Source of the DNA: Planctomycetota bacterium
GTDB taxonomy: Bacteria > Planctomycetota > UBA11346
Length of the DNA: 45,955 nucleotides
NCBI GenBank assembly: GCA_022841245.1
Contig: JALHRW010000015.1
Coordinates: 1-45,955 of the forward strand
Reading direction: 5' to 3'
The notes beneath the pieces were generated by a model that was given only the letters and a program-made list of their open reading frames with translations, was not told the DNA's origin and ran no database searches. A program made the position numbers and the translations under genes. This document shows positions 39,843-45,955 of the stretch, one piece after another (positions within the stretch are counted from its first letter, which is position 1; every line of letters starts with the position of its first letter).

Positions 39843-40113
39843 CTCTTGTTTGGGGGCTTCGCCCCCACGGCCCCGACGGGCCTGCCCTCACGGGCTTTGT
39901 CGGGGTTCGATTTCCTCGCAGGCTCGGAAATCGTGGGCGGATGGCTTCGCCATTGTATCCGCCCACCGCCCCTCGGCGCCCGACCCTCGCCTGCGGCTGC
40001 GGCCAGGGCTGCGCCCTGGATCCCACAAGTGACGCCCCGGATGCCTGTGCACCCGGGGCGTCTTGCTTGATCTTGATCATTTGGCAGGCGGAGGCGGATC
40101 CTAGGATCCCACC
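39843..40113. other. Non-coding gap with several hairpins after groES
   Basis: The gap opens with CTCTTGTTT and a 7-bp hairpin TGGGGGC/GCCCCCA (39851-39857 with 39861-39867), then CCCCGAC/GTCGGGG arms, a GGCGGAT/ATCCGCC stem around 39936-39963, CCAGGG/CCCTGG, and the terminator at 40031. No coding sequence is recognised. Confidence 0.5.
40031..40068 (+). terminator. Terminator-like hairpin in the groES-radical SAM gap
   Basis: A 10-bp stem GACGCCCCGG (40031-40040) with CCGGGGCGTC (40053-40062) and a 12-base loop is followed by TTGCTT. Confidence 0.6.
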
Positions 40114-41190
40114 ATGCACGCCGCCGACCTCCGCCTCGTCTTCTGGGAAACCACGGCGGCCTGCAACCTGGCATGCAAGCATTGCCGCCGGCTGGAACTC
40201 GACGCCACCCGTGACGAACTGACCACGGCCGAGGCCAAGGGGATGATCGACGGCATCGCGGCGGTCGGCAAGCCGATCCTGGTGTTCTCGGGCGGCGAAC
40301 CGCTGATGCGTCCCGACCTGTGGGAACTGCTCGCGCACGCCAAGGCCGCCGGCCTGACCCTCGCCCTGGCGACCAACGGCACCAAGGTCGACGACGAGAT
40401 CGCCGGACGCATCGCCGCCGCTGGCGTCGCCCGCGTCTCCATCTCGCTCGACGGCGCCGACGCCGCGACCCACGACGACTTCCGCGGTCAGGTCGGTTCG
40501 TTCGACGCCGCTCTCGCCGGTCAGGCCCGCCTGCACGCGCGTGGCGTCGGCACGCAGGTCAACTGCACCGTCGCCCACCACAATCGCGATCAGTTGCCGG
40601 CCCTGCGCGAGCGCTGCATCGCCATCGGCGCCGAGGCGCTGCATCTCTTCGTCGTGGTGCCAGTCGGCTGCGGCGTCGAGCTGACCGACGACATGCGACT
40701 GTCCGCCGACGAGGTCGAGACGACCCTCACCTGGCTGGCCGACCAGGCCGACGATCCGCGCCTCTTCGTCAAGGCGACCTGCGCCCCGCAGTTCGCGCGC
40801 ATCGCCCGCCAGAAGGGCAAGCTGCCGGCCCTGCGCGGCCACGCCCACGGCAACAAGGCCGGGGTCAACGCCACCACCCGCGGCTGCCTCGCCGGCTCGG
40901 CGGTGTGCTTCGTCTCGGCCAAGGGCGAGGTCTTCCCCTGCGGTTATCTGCCGGTCGAGTGCGGCCATCTGCGCAAGCAGGCCTTCCCCGAGATCTGGCG
41001 CGATTCGCTGGTGTTCGAGAAGCTGCGCGATCCGGATGAACTCGGCGGCACGTGCGGCGACTGCTCGTTCTCCTCGACCTGCGGCGGCTGCCGCGCCCGC
41101 GCCTACGCGCTGACCGGCGATTTCCTCGCCGAAGAGCCGGACTGCGCCTACCCGGGGGACCGCAGGTCGCCCCCGGGGAAATCTAACTGA
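40114..41190 (+). CDS. Radical SAM/SPASM protein, AhbC/AhbD/NirJ-like (haem synthesis type)
   Basis: The 358-aa protein has the radical SAM motif CNLACKHC (Cys17, Cys21, Cys24) in LRLVFWETTAACNLACKHCRR, then FSGGEPLMRPDL. A C-terminal Cys-rich auxiliary-cluster region holds GCLAGSAVCFVS, VFPCGYLPVECG, CGDCSFSSTCGGCRARAYALTGDFLAEEPDCAYPG. That ending is characteristic of the siroheme-dependent haem pathway enzymes AhbC and AhbD and of NirJ. Which step it catalyses cannot be decided, as no other haem genes are nearby. Its end overlaps the convergent TauE gene by 8 bases. Confidence 0.8.
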   Translation: MHAADLRLVFWETTAACNLACKHCRRLELDATRDELTTAEAKGMIDGIAAVGKPILVFSGGEPLMRPDLWELLAHAKAAGLTLALATNGTKVDDEIAGRIAAAGVARVSISLDGADAATHDDFRGQVGSFDAALAGQARLHARGVGTQVNCTVAHHNRDQLPALRERCIAIGAEALHLFVVVPVGCGVELTDDMRLSADEVETTLTWLADQADDPRLFVKATCAPQFARIARQKGKLPALRGHAHGNKAGVNATTRGCLAGSAVCFVSAKGEVFPCGYLPVECGHLRKQAFPEIWRDSLVFEKLRDPDELGGTCGDCSFSSTCGGCRARAYALTGDFLAEEPDCAYPGDRRSPPGKSN

Positions 41191-41995
41191 ACAGCATTCC
41201 AGCGACCGCGACCAGCATCAGCGCGATCATGGCGAAGCGCAGCAGGTTCTCAGGCAGGATCTTGCCCAGGGCGATGCCGAGCAGAACGCCGCCGAGCGAA
41301 CCGACCGCCATCAGGCCGGCGACCGACCACTGCACATCACCGCGTCCCGCTGACATCAGCGACGTGGTGCCCATGAGGACCAGCGCCAGGTAGCTGGAGG
41401 TGCCGACGGTGAGGCGGGCCGGCAGGCCGAAGCAGATGATCAGCAGCGGCACCATCACCACGCCGCCGCCGACGCTGGTCGCCCCGAGGATGGCCCCGAC
41501 CACCGCGCCGAGCAGCAGACCGAATGCGGTCCGCATCGGCGAGTGGGGCGGCGCCGGTTCCTCGGTCTGCTGCGTGGTGCGCATTTCGCGCAGCATGTTG
41601 GCGAGCATCAGTACGATCGAGAAGACCATCACCCCGGCGATGAACATCCGCACGTGCGACTGGAACTGGGCCGCCGCCAGGGCGTCCACCGCATTGCTCT
41701 TGGCCCGCGCCACCAGCAGGCAGGCGGCGATGTTGCCGGGAATGGCGCCGGCGAGGAAGCGGTGGGCCAGGCGGAAGTCGATGTTGCCCATCCGGCTGTG
41801 CTGGATGCTGGCGAAGATGTTGGTGAGGAAGATGTAGGCGCTGGCGGTGCCCACCGCCGCTGTCACCGGCAGCCCGAGCAGCAGGGTTAGGGCGGGCACG
41901 ACCAGCACGCCTCCGCCGATGCCGGTCAGGCCGATGCAGACGCCGACGCCGGCGCCGATCGCGCATTCGAGCAGCAGCTGGAGAGGGTCAGACAT
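41183..41995 (-). CDS. TauE/SafE-family anion exporter (sulfite exporter type)
   Basis: The 270-aa membrane protein has about eight helices and the family repeats GAGVGVCIGLTGIGGGVLVVPALTLLLG near the N-terminus and GAVVGAILGATSVGGGVVMVPLLIICFGLP in the middle. Members export sulfite, sulfoacetate or other sulfur-containing anions. Its neighbourhood with an anSME and a sulfatase makes handling of released sulfate or sulfite an attractive guess, not shown. Confidence 0.88.
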   Translation of the reverse strand: MSDPLQLLLECAIGAGVGVCIGLTGIGGGVLVVPALTLLLGLPVTAAVGTASAYIFLTNIFASIQHSRMGNIDFRLAHRFLAGAIPGNIAACLLVARAKSNAVDALAAAQFQSHVRMFIAGVMVFSIVLMLANMLREMRTTQQTEEPAPPHSPMRTAFGLLLGAVVGAILGATSVGGGVVMVPLLIICFGLPARLTVGTSSYLALVLMGTTSLMSAGRGDVQWSVAGLMAVGSLGGVLLGIALGKILPENLLRFAMIALMLVAVAGMLFS

Positions 41996-42091
41996 GGTTC
42001 GTCGTCAGCACCGCGTTCCGTATAGGGACGAGGGAGGCTTGCGCTACTTCTCCGCACGGGCCGCGCATCGGGAGCGGGGGCGAACCCTGGG

Positions 42092-43324
42092 CTAACCACG
42101 CCGCTTCTTCATGATCAATGCCGGATCCCGGTTCGCGCGCAGCAATGCGGCGAGCTCGCTCAGCGGACCCTGGACGTGGTTGAACAGGCGGAAGTAGCTC
42201 GGGCAGAGGTGGTTGAGGCCGGGTTCCCCAGCCTCGGTGACGGCGAAGCGATGCTTGGGGCAGCCGCCGTTGCAGAACTGCCGGACTGGGCAGACGCGGC
42301 ACTGCTGCGGCAGCTTGTCGCGCTTGTCGGTGCCGAAGGTGCGCTGCCGCGCCGAGGTCATCAGGTCGGCGAGGCCCTGCTCGCCGATCGTGCCGAGACG
42401 GAACTCCGGATAGACGAAGTGGTCGCAGGAATAGAGGCCGCCGTCGCGTTCCAGCACCACCGCGTCGCCGCAGGTCTCCTCGTGCACGCAGATGCCGGCG
42501 TGGCCGCTGATCATCCGTGACAGCACTTGCTCGAAGGCGTAGACGAAGACGCGGCCCACGTCGCGTGCGATCCAGATGTCGAAGATCTCGCACATGAACA
42601 CGCCGAGCGCGCCCGGGCTGACCGTTTCCGGGGCGAGTTCGACATCACGCGTCTCGAGCCGATCGAGGATCGGCGCGCCGGCATCGCCGCCGCTCTTCAG
42701 CCGGCGCTCGACGATGGGGATGAATTGCAGGTGGCGGCTGCACGCCTCCTTGACCAGGAAGTCGTAGACCGCGCGGCCGTGCTTCTGATTCTTGCGGTGC
42801 ACCGTGGTCAGGGTGTTGAACTCGACCTGGTGGCGGCGCAGCAGGTCGAGGCCCTTCATCACCTTGGCGAAGGTCGGCTTCTGTCCCTTGTCGACGCGGT
42901 AGCCGTCGTGGATCGCCTCGGGCCCATCGAGGCTGAGGCCGATGAGGAACTTCTCGTCGTGGAAGAAGCGGCACCAGTCCTCGTCGAGCAGCGTGCCGTT
43001 GGTCTGGAAGGCGTTGTCGATCGTCTTGCCAGGCGGGCAGTGCTTGTGCTGCAGCGCGACGACGTTCCTGAAGTACTCGAGGCCGAGCAGGGTCGGTTCG
43101 CCGCCCTGCCAGGCGAACGTCACGTTCTGCGCCGGATTCGCCCGGATGTAGTCGCTGACATAGGCTTCAAGCTGGTCGTCGTGCATCCGCGCCTTGGCGT
43201 CGGTCGCATCATAGAGCTCGTTCTTCCGCACGTAATAGCAGTACGAGCAGTCGAGGTTGCACACCGGCCCGATCGGCTTGGCCATGACATGGAAAGGGGC
43301 GGTCGCGGTCGGATGGGCGGGCAT
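42092..43324 (-). CDS. Anaerobic sulfatase-maturating enzyme (anSME), radical SAM
   Basis: The 410-aa protein installs the C-alpha-formylglycine of sulfatases by oxidising their active-site Cys or Ser. It has the radical SAM motif CNLDCSYCYY (Cys22, Cys26, Cys29), WQGGEPTL, QTNGTLLD, GLSLDGP, and the C-terminal SPASM cysteines (CVHEETCGDAVV, YSCDHFVYP, CRVCPVRQFCNGGCPKHR, LCPSYFRLF). The sulfatase at 44395 carries the matching CLPSR site and lacks a signal peptide, so it is a likely client. Confidence 0.93.
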   Translation of the reverse strand: MPAHPTATAPFHVMAKPIGPVCNLDCSYCYYVRKNELYDATDAKARMHDDQLEAYVSDYIRANPAQNVTFAWQGGEPTLLGLEYFRNVVALQHKHCPPGKTIDNAFQTNGTLLDEDWCRFFHDEKFLIGLSLDGPEAIHDGYRVDKGQKPTFAKVMKGLDLLRRHQVEFNTLTTVHRKNQKHGRAVYDFLVKEACSRHLQFIPIVERRLKSGGDAGAPILDRLETRDVELAPETVSPGALGVFMCEIFDIWIARDVGRVFVYAFEQVLSRMISGHAGICVHEETCGDAVVLERDGGLYSCDHFVYPEFRLGTIGEQGLADLMTSARQRTFGTDKRDKLPQQCRVCPVRQFCNGGCPKHRFAVTEAGEPGLNHLCPSYFRLFNHVQGPLSELAALLRANRDPALIMKKRRG

Positions 43325-43369
43325 GCGCCGGGAGGATGGCAGTGGGAGGGAGGATGGAAATGCTCAGCC

Positions 43370-43560
43370 GCCCAGGCTGCACCACGCCCGCGGCGGGACT
43401 TCCGCGGCGGGCGGGTCGAGACCGCTATCGCCGGCCTGATCGACCTGCCGCCGGCCTGACCGCTCGCGCGCCATGGCTGCCGAGCGCACGCTTGCGCGAA
43501 CGGCTCGCCGCCTGGATGCGCGAAACCGGCGATGCGGTCGCATCGGCCGCTGCCGCCTGA
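43370..43560 (+). pseudogene. Possible remnant of a sulfatase C-terminus
   Basis: Two frames hold sulfatase-like pieces. One reads RGGRVETAIAGLIDLPPA then stop (to 43459), like the segment before the LLDLAG motif of sulfatases. The other reads LRERLAAWMRETGDAVA (to 43560), like the common C-terminal helix. The frame change and missing middle suggest a decayed, internally deleted gene. The remaining gap between anSME and the IclR gene shows nothing else. Confidence 0.38.
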
Positions 43561-43598
43561 GGTCTTGTCCCGCCCAAGTCCAGGCCATCCTGCCGAGC

Positions 43599-44354
43599 AT
43601 GCCCCGCCGCCAGGCCAACGCCGATCCTGACGATCCCGCGCCGGCGCTGACCCGCGGGCTCGACCTGCTCGTCCGGCTGGGGCGCGACGGACCGCAGCTT
43701 CTGGAACGTCTCGCCGGGGATGCCGGCCTGCCCAAGTCGTCGACCCTGCGGCTGCTCGCTGCGCTGGAGCGCTCCGGCATGGTCGCTCGTGATCCGCTGA
43801 CCCGCCGTTGGCACGCCCGCGTGGCGTTGGTCGCCGGACGCGATGGCGCCTCGGAGGCGGCGAGGATGCGACAGGTGCTTGCCGATTTGGCGCGCACGGT
43901 CCGTCATGCCGCCGAATTATGGGAGTGGCGCGGAGACTGCGCCGTGATGATCGATCGCGCCGATCCCGAGGATGCCTCGACCGCGGTGCGCGCCCGTATC
44001 GGCTTCGAGCGCGATCTGCGCGAGGTCGACGCCGTGGTGCTGATCGGCTTCGCCTGCGCCCCCGAAGGTCCGCGCTGGCAGCCGGTGCACGTCCAATACC
44101 GCGACCGCGCCGAGCAACGGGTGACCCGTGCAGAGCTCCAGAAACAAGTGGAGGCCAGCCGGTCCAGTGGGTTCGCCGCCGATGCTGGCGTCAACGGCAA
44201 TGGCGTGCGCCGCTTCGCCGTGCCCTGGCTCGGGGCCGATAGGACGTTGCGCGGAGTACTGGTCGTCGCCCAGGGCGGCGGCGTGCCTCCTGGGCGTGAA
44301 GATGGAACGGTCGAAGCTGCCTTGCGTGCCGCCAGCAGGCGGCTCGCTTCTTGA
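43599..44354 (+). CDS. IclR-family transcriptional regulator of the sulfatase
   Basis: The 251-aa protein has an N-terminal winged helix (LTRGLDLLVRLGRDGPQLLERLAGDAGLPKSSTLRLLAALERSGMVARDPLTRRW, about residues 17-70). The effector domain is divergent: ADLARTVRHAAELWEWRGDCAVMIDRADPED, then a terminal VRRFAVPWLGADRTLRGVLVVAQ. The sulfatase starts 40 bases downstream, and an IclR-like palindrome lies in that gap. ATG at 43599 was chosen because it begins just before the HTH. Confidence 0.85.
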   Translation: MPRRQANADPDDPAPALTRGLDLLVRLGRDGPQLLERLAGDAGLPKSSTLRLLAALERSGMVARDPLTRRWHARVALVAGRDGASEAARMRQVLADLARTVRHAAELWEWRGDCAVMIDRADPEDASTAVRARIGFERDLREVDAVVLIGFACAPEGPRWQPVHVQYRDRAEQRVTRAELQKQVEASRSSGFAADAGVNGNGVRRFAVPWLGADRTLRGVLVVAQGGGVPPGREDGTVEAALRAASRRLAS

Positions 44355-44356
44355 TA

Positions 44357-44372
44357 ATGGAATGTATTCCAT
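44357..44372 (+). promoter_or_regulatory. IclR-type operator before the sulfatase gene
   Basis: ATGGAATGTATTCCAT has 7-base inverted arms around GT, like the TGGAA-N-TTCCA sites of IclR proteins. It lies between a -35-like TTGATA (44351-44356) and a -10-like TAGGAT (44372-44377), where binding would block polymerase. An overlapping TATTC-N8-GAATA (44365-44382) is also present. Confidence 0.6.
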
Positions 44373-44394
44373 AGGATGAATACAGGAGACGGCC

Positions 44395-45861
44395 ATGCGC
44401 GTCCTGTTCATCGACATCGACACTCTCCGGCCCGATCACCTCGGCTGCTACGGCTACCACCGGCCCACCAGCCCCGCGATCGATGCGATCGCGGCCGAGG
44501 GTTTGCGCTTCGACCGCTGCTATGCCACCGATACGCCCTGTCTGCCCAGCCGTTCGGCGCTCAGCACCATGCAGTTCGGCATCCGCAACGGGGCGATCAA
44601 CCACGGCGGGACGCGCGCCGATCTGTTCCACGAGGGGGCGGGCCGCGACTTCCGCTCAGCCAGCGCGAGCGGCAGCATGGCGATGCATCTCGCGCGGGCC
44701 GGGTGGCGCACTGCGTCGATCTCGTCGTTCCCGGAGCGCCATTCCTCCTACCACTGGTGCGCCGGCTTCCGCGAGAACATCGATCCGACCGGCAAAGGTG
44801 GCCTTGAGGAGGCGGCAGAGATCATCCCGACCGCCCTCGACTGGCTGGAGCGCAATGGCCGCGACGATCGCTGGTTCCTGCATGTGCACATGTGGGATCC
44901 GCATACGCCGTACCGTGCGCCGGAAGGCTTCGGCAATCCGTTCGCCGCCGATCCGCTGCCGGCCTGGTACAGCGAAGAGGTGCGGCGTGCGCACTGGGAA
45001 GCCTGCGGCCCGCATGGAGCGCAGGAGGTCAGCGGTTTCGCGCCATCGACTTGGGCTGCGCAATTCCCGCGCCAGCCGCAGTCGATCGACAGCATGGCCG
45101 CTGCACGGCAGATGTTCGATGGTTACGACTGCGGGGTGAGGCGCTCCGACGACCACGTCGCGCAGCTCGTCGCCCGGCTCAAGGCCCTGGGTGTGTGGGA
45201 GGACACCGCTATCGTCATCACCTCCGACCACGGCGAGGATCTTGGCGAGCTCAACAGCTACGGTGACCATCAGTTCGCAGATGAGATCACCCACCGCCTG
45301 CCGATGGTGGTGCGCTGGCCCGGGCTGCGGCCGCGGGTCGAGACCGGCCTGCACTACCACCTCGACGTGTGGGCGACCCTGGTCGAGCTGATGGGCGCCA
45401 AGCAGGGCGAAAGTTGGGACGGAACGTGCTTTGCCGACGACCTGCGCGCCTGCCGCTCTGCCGCGGGGCGGCAGTCCCTGGTGCTGTCGCAGGCGGCGTG
45501 GAGCTGCCAACGCTCAGCGCGCTGGGGTGACTGGCTGATGATCCGCTCGTACCACGATGGCCTGCACGGATTCCCCCGGCACATGCTGTTCAACATCGTT
45601 GAGGATCCGCACGAGCAGCATGACCGCGCTGGCGATCGTCCGGATCTGGTCGAGCACGGCCTCGCGCTGATCGAGACCTGGCGTAGCGACTGCCTGTCGC
45701 GCTCACCGCATCCCGATCCGATGGATCTGGTGCTGGCCGAGGGTGGACCACTGCACTGTCGCGGGGCACTGAAGGACTATGCCGCGCGGCTGCGCGCCAC
45801 CGGTCGCGCCGGATGGGCGGAACGGCTTGAACGCGAGCATGGTCGGAGACCCGGGGCCTGA
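44395..45861 (+). CDS. Sulfatase, formylglycine (Cys) type, cytoplasmic
   Basis: The 488-aa protein hydrolyses sulfate esters. It has LFIDIDTLRPDHLGCYGY (metal-binding Asp7 and Asp9), the modification site CLPSR with Cys49, HMWDPHTPY and VITSDHGEDLGE (metal Asp and His). No signal peptide is present, so it is expected to work inside the cell on imported sulfated sugars and to be matured by the nearby anSME. GGAG precedes the ATG. The IclR gene upstream and its operator suggest inducible expression. A heptamer array starts 6 bases after the stop. Confidence 0.93.
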   Translation: MRVLFIDIDTLRPDHLGCYGYHRPTSPAIDAIAAEGLRFDRCYATDTPCLPSRSALSTMQFGIRNGAINHGGTRADLFHEGAGRDFRSASASGSMAMHLARAGWRTASISSFPERHSSYHWCAGFRENIDPTGKGGLEEAAEIIPTALDWLERNGRDDRWFLHVHMWDPHTPYRAPEGFGNPFAADPLPAWYSEEVRRAHWEACGPHGAQEVSGFAPSTWAAQFPRQPQSIDSMAAARQMFDGYDCGVRRSDDHVAQLVARLKALGVWEDTAIVITSDHGEDLGELNSYGDHQFADEITHRLPMVVRWPGLRPRVETGLHYHLDVWATLVELMGAKQGESWDGTCFADDLRACRSAAGRQSLVLSQAAWSCQRSARWGDWLMIRSYHDGLHGFPRHMLFNIVEDPHEQHDRAGDRPDLVEHGLALIETWRSDCLSRSPHPDPMDLVLAEGGPLHCRGALKDYAARLRATGRAGWAERLEREHGRRPGA

Positions 45862-45866
45862 ATCAC

Positions 45867-45955
45867 GTTGGCCGCTGGCCGCTGGCCGCTGGCCGCTGGC
45901 CGCTGGCCGCTGGCCGCTGGCCGCTGGCCGCTGGCCGCTGGCCGCTGGCCGCTGG
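45867..45955. repeat. Heptamer array (GCTGGCC) running off the window end
   Basis: One GTTGGCC unit is followed by eleven perfect GCTGGCC units (45874-45950) and a partial GCTGG at the last base. The true length is unknown because the window ends inside the array. Confidence 0.97.

Overview
The window is GC-rich bacterial DNA (roughly two thirds G+C or more), densely coded on both strands, carrying mostly housekeeping genes with several glycan-degradation genes mixed in. The EF-P/EpmA/EpmB set, FtsK, NadD, GroES and DnaK are widespread and do not fix the phylum. A sulfatase next to an anaerobic sulfatase-maturating radical SAM enzyme, a heparinase-like lyase, a GH42 beta-galactosidase, a phytanoyl-CoA dioxygenase-like protein, and a secreted alpha/beta-hydrolase-like protein of a type I associate with this group together suggest the Planctomycetota/Lentisphaerota (PVC) side of the tree. 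That placement is inference.

Layout. 1-1401: end of an SF1 helicase. 1406-4001: EF-P beta-lysylation module (epmA, efp, divergent epmB). 4098-7663: CDF metal transporter, LeuT-type Na+ symporter with an overlapping 50-aa small subunit, exported FKBP prolyl isomerase. 7743-8411: a comparatively AT-rich lipoprotein gene and tRNA-Val(GAC). 8450-11985: heparinase-like lyase, BASS/SBF transporter and a stand-alone CoaB-like protein. 12079-14854: two outer-membrane barrel candidates and the fluoride channel CrcB. 14835-19380: guanylate kinase, a three-gene operon led by a signal-peptidase-like protein without catalytic residues, a secreted hydrolase-like protein, gamma-carbonic anhydrase, L27. 19588-25095: FtsK, AraC regulator, GH42. 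25073-32367: ffh, folK, carA, mtnA, rpsO, pnp. 32499-34102: IclR regulator and PhyH dioxygenase. 34328-39842: nadD, htpG, a CheY-like receiver, dnaK, groES. 40114-45861: AhbD-like radical SAM protein, TauE transporter, anSME, IclR regulator, sulfatase.

Two signals go beyond ordinary annotation. First, a dispersed family of tandem HEPTAMER repeats (NNCCAGC, reverse complement GCTGGNN) occurs at six places: inside the coding regions of epmA and ftsK, in the htpG leader, in the folK-carA gap, in the mtnA-rpsO gap, and at the right edge of the window, which ends inside an array. Because 7 is not divisible by 3, each array reads as the same rotating heptapeptide in all three frames and is stop-free on both strands, but gain or loss of one unit shifts the downstream frame. 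Second, two good matches to the sigma-54 promoter (GG-N10-GC with TGGCAC at -24) lie upstream of htpG and of the receiver-dnaK pair, suggesting RpoN control of chaperones. The htpG heptamer array would lie in the transcribed leader of that promoter.

Regulatory palindromes were also found upstream of the heparinase gene, the IclR-PhyH operon, the sulfatase and the CDF transporter. All assignments come from reading the sequence; no database search was run.
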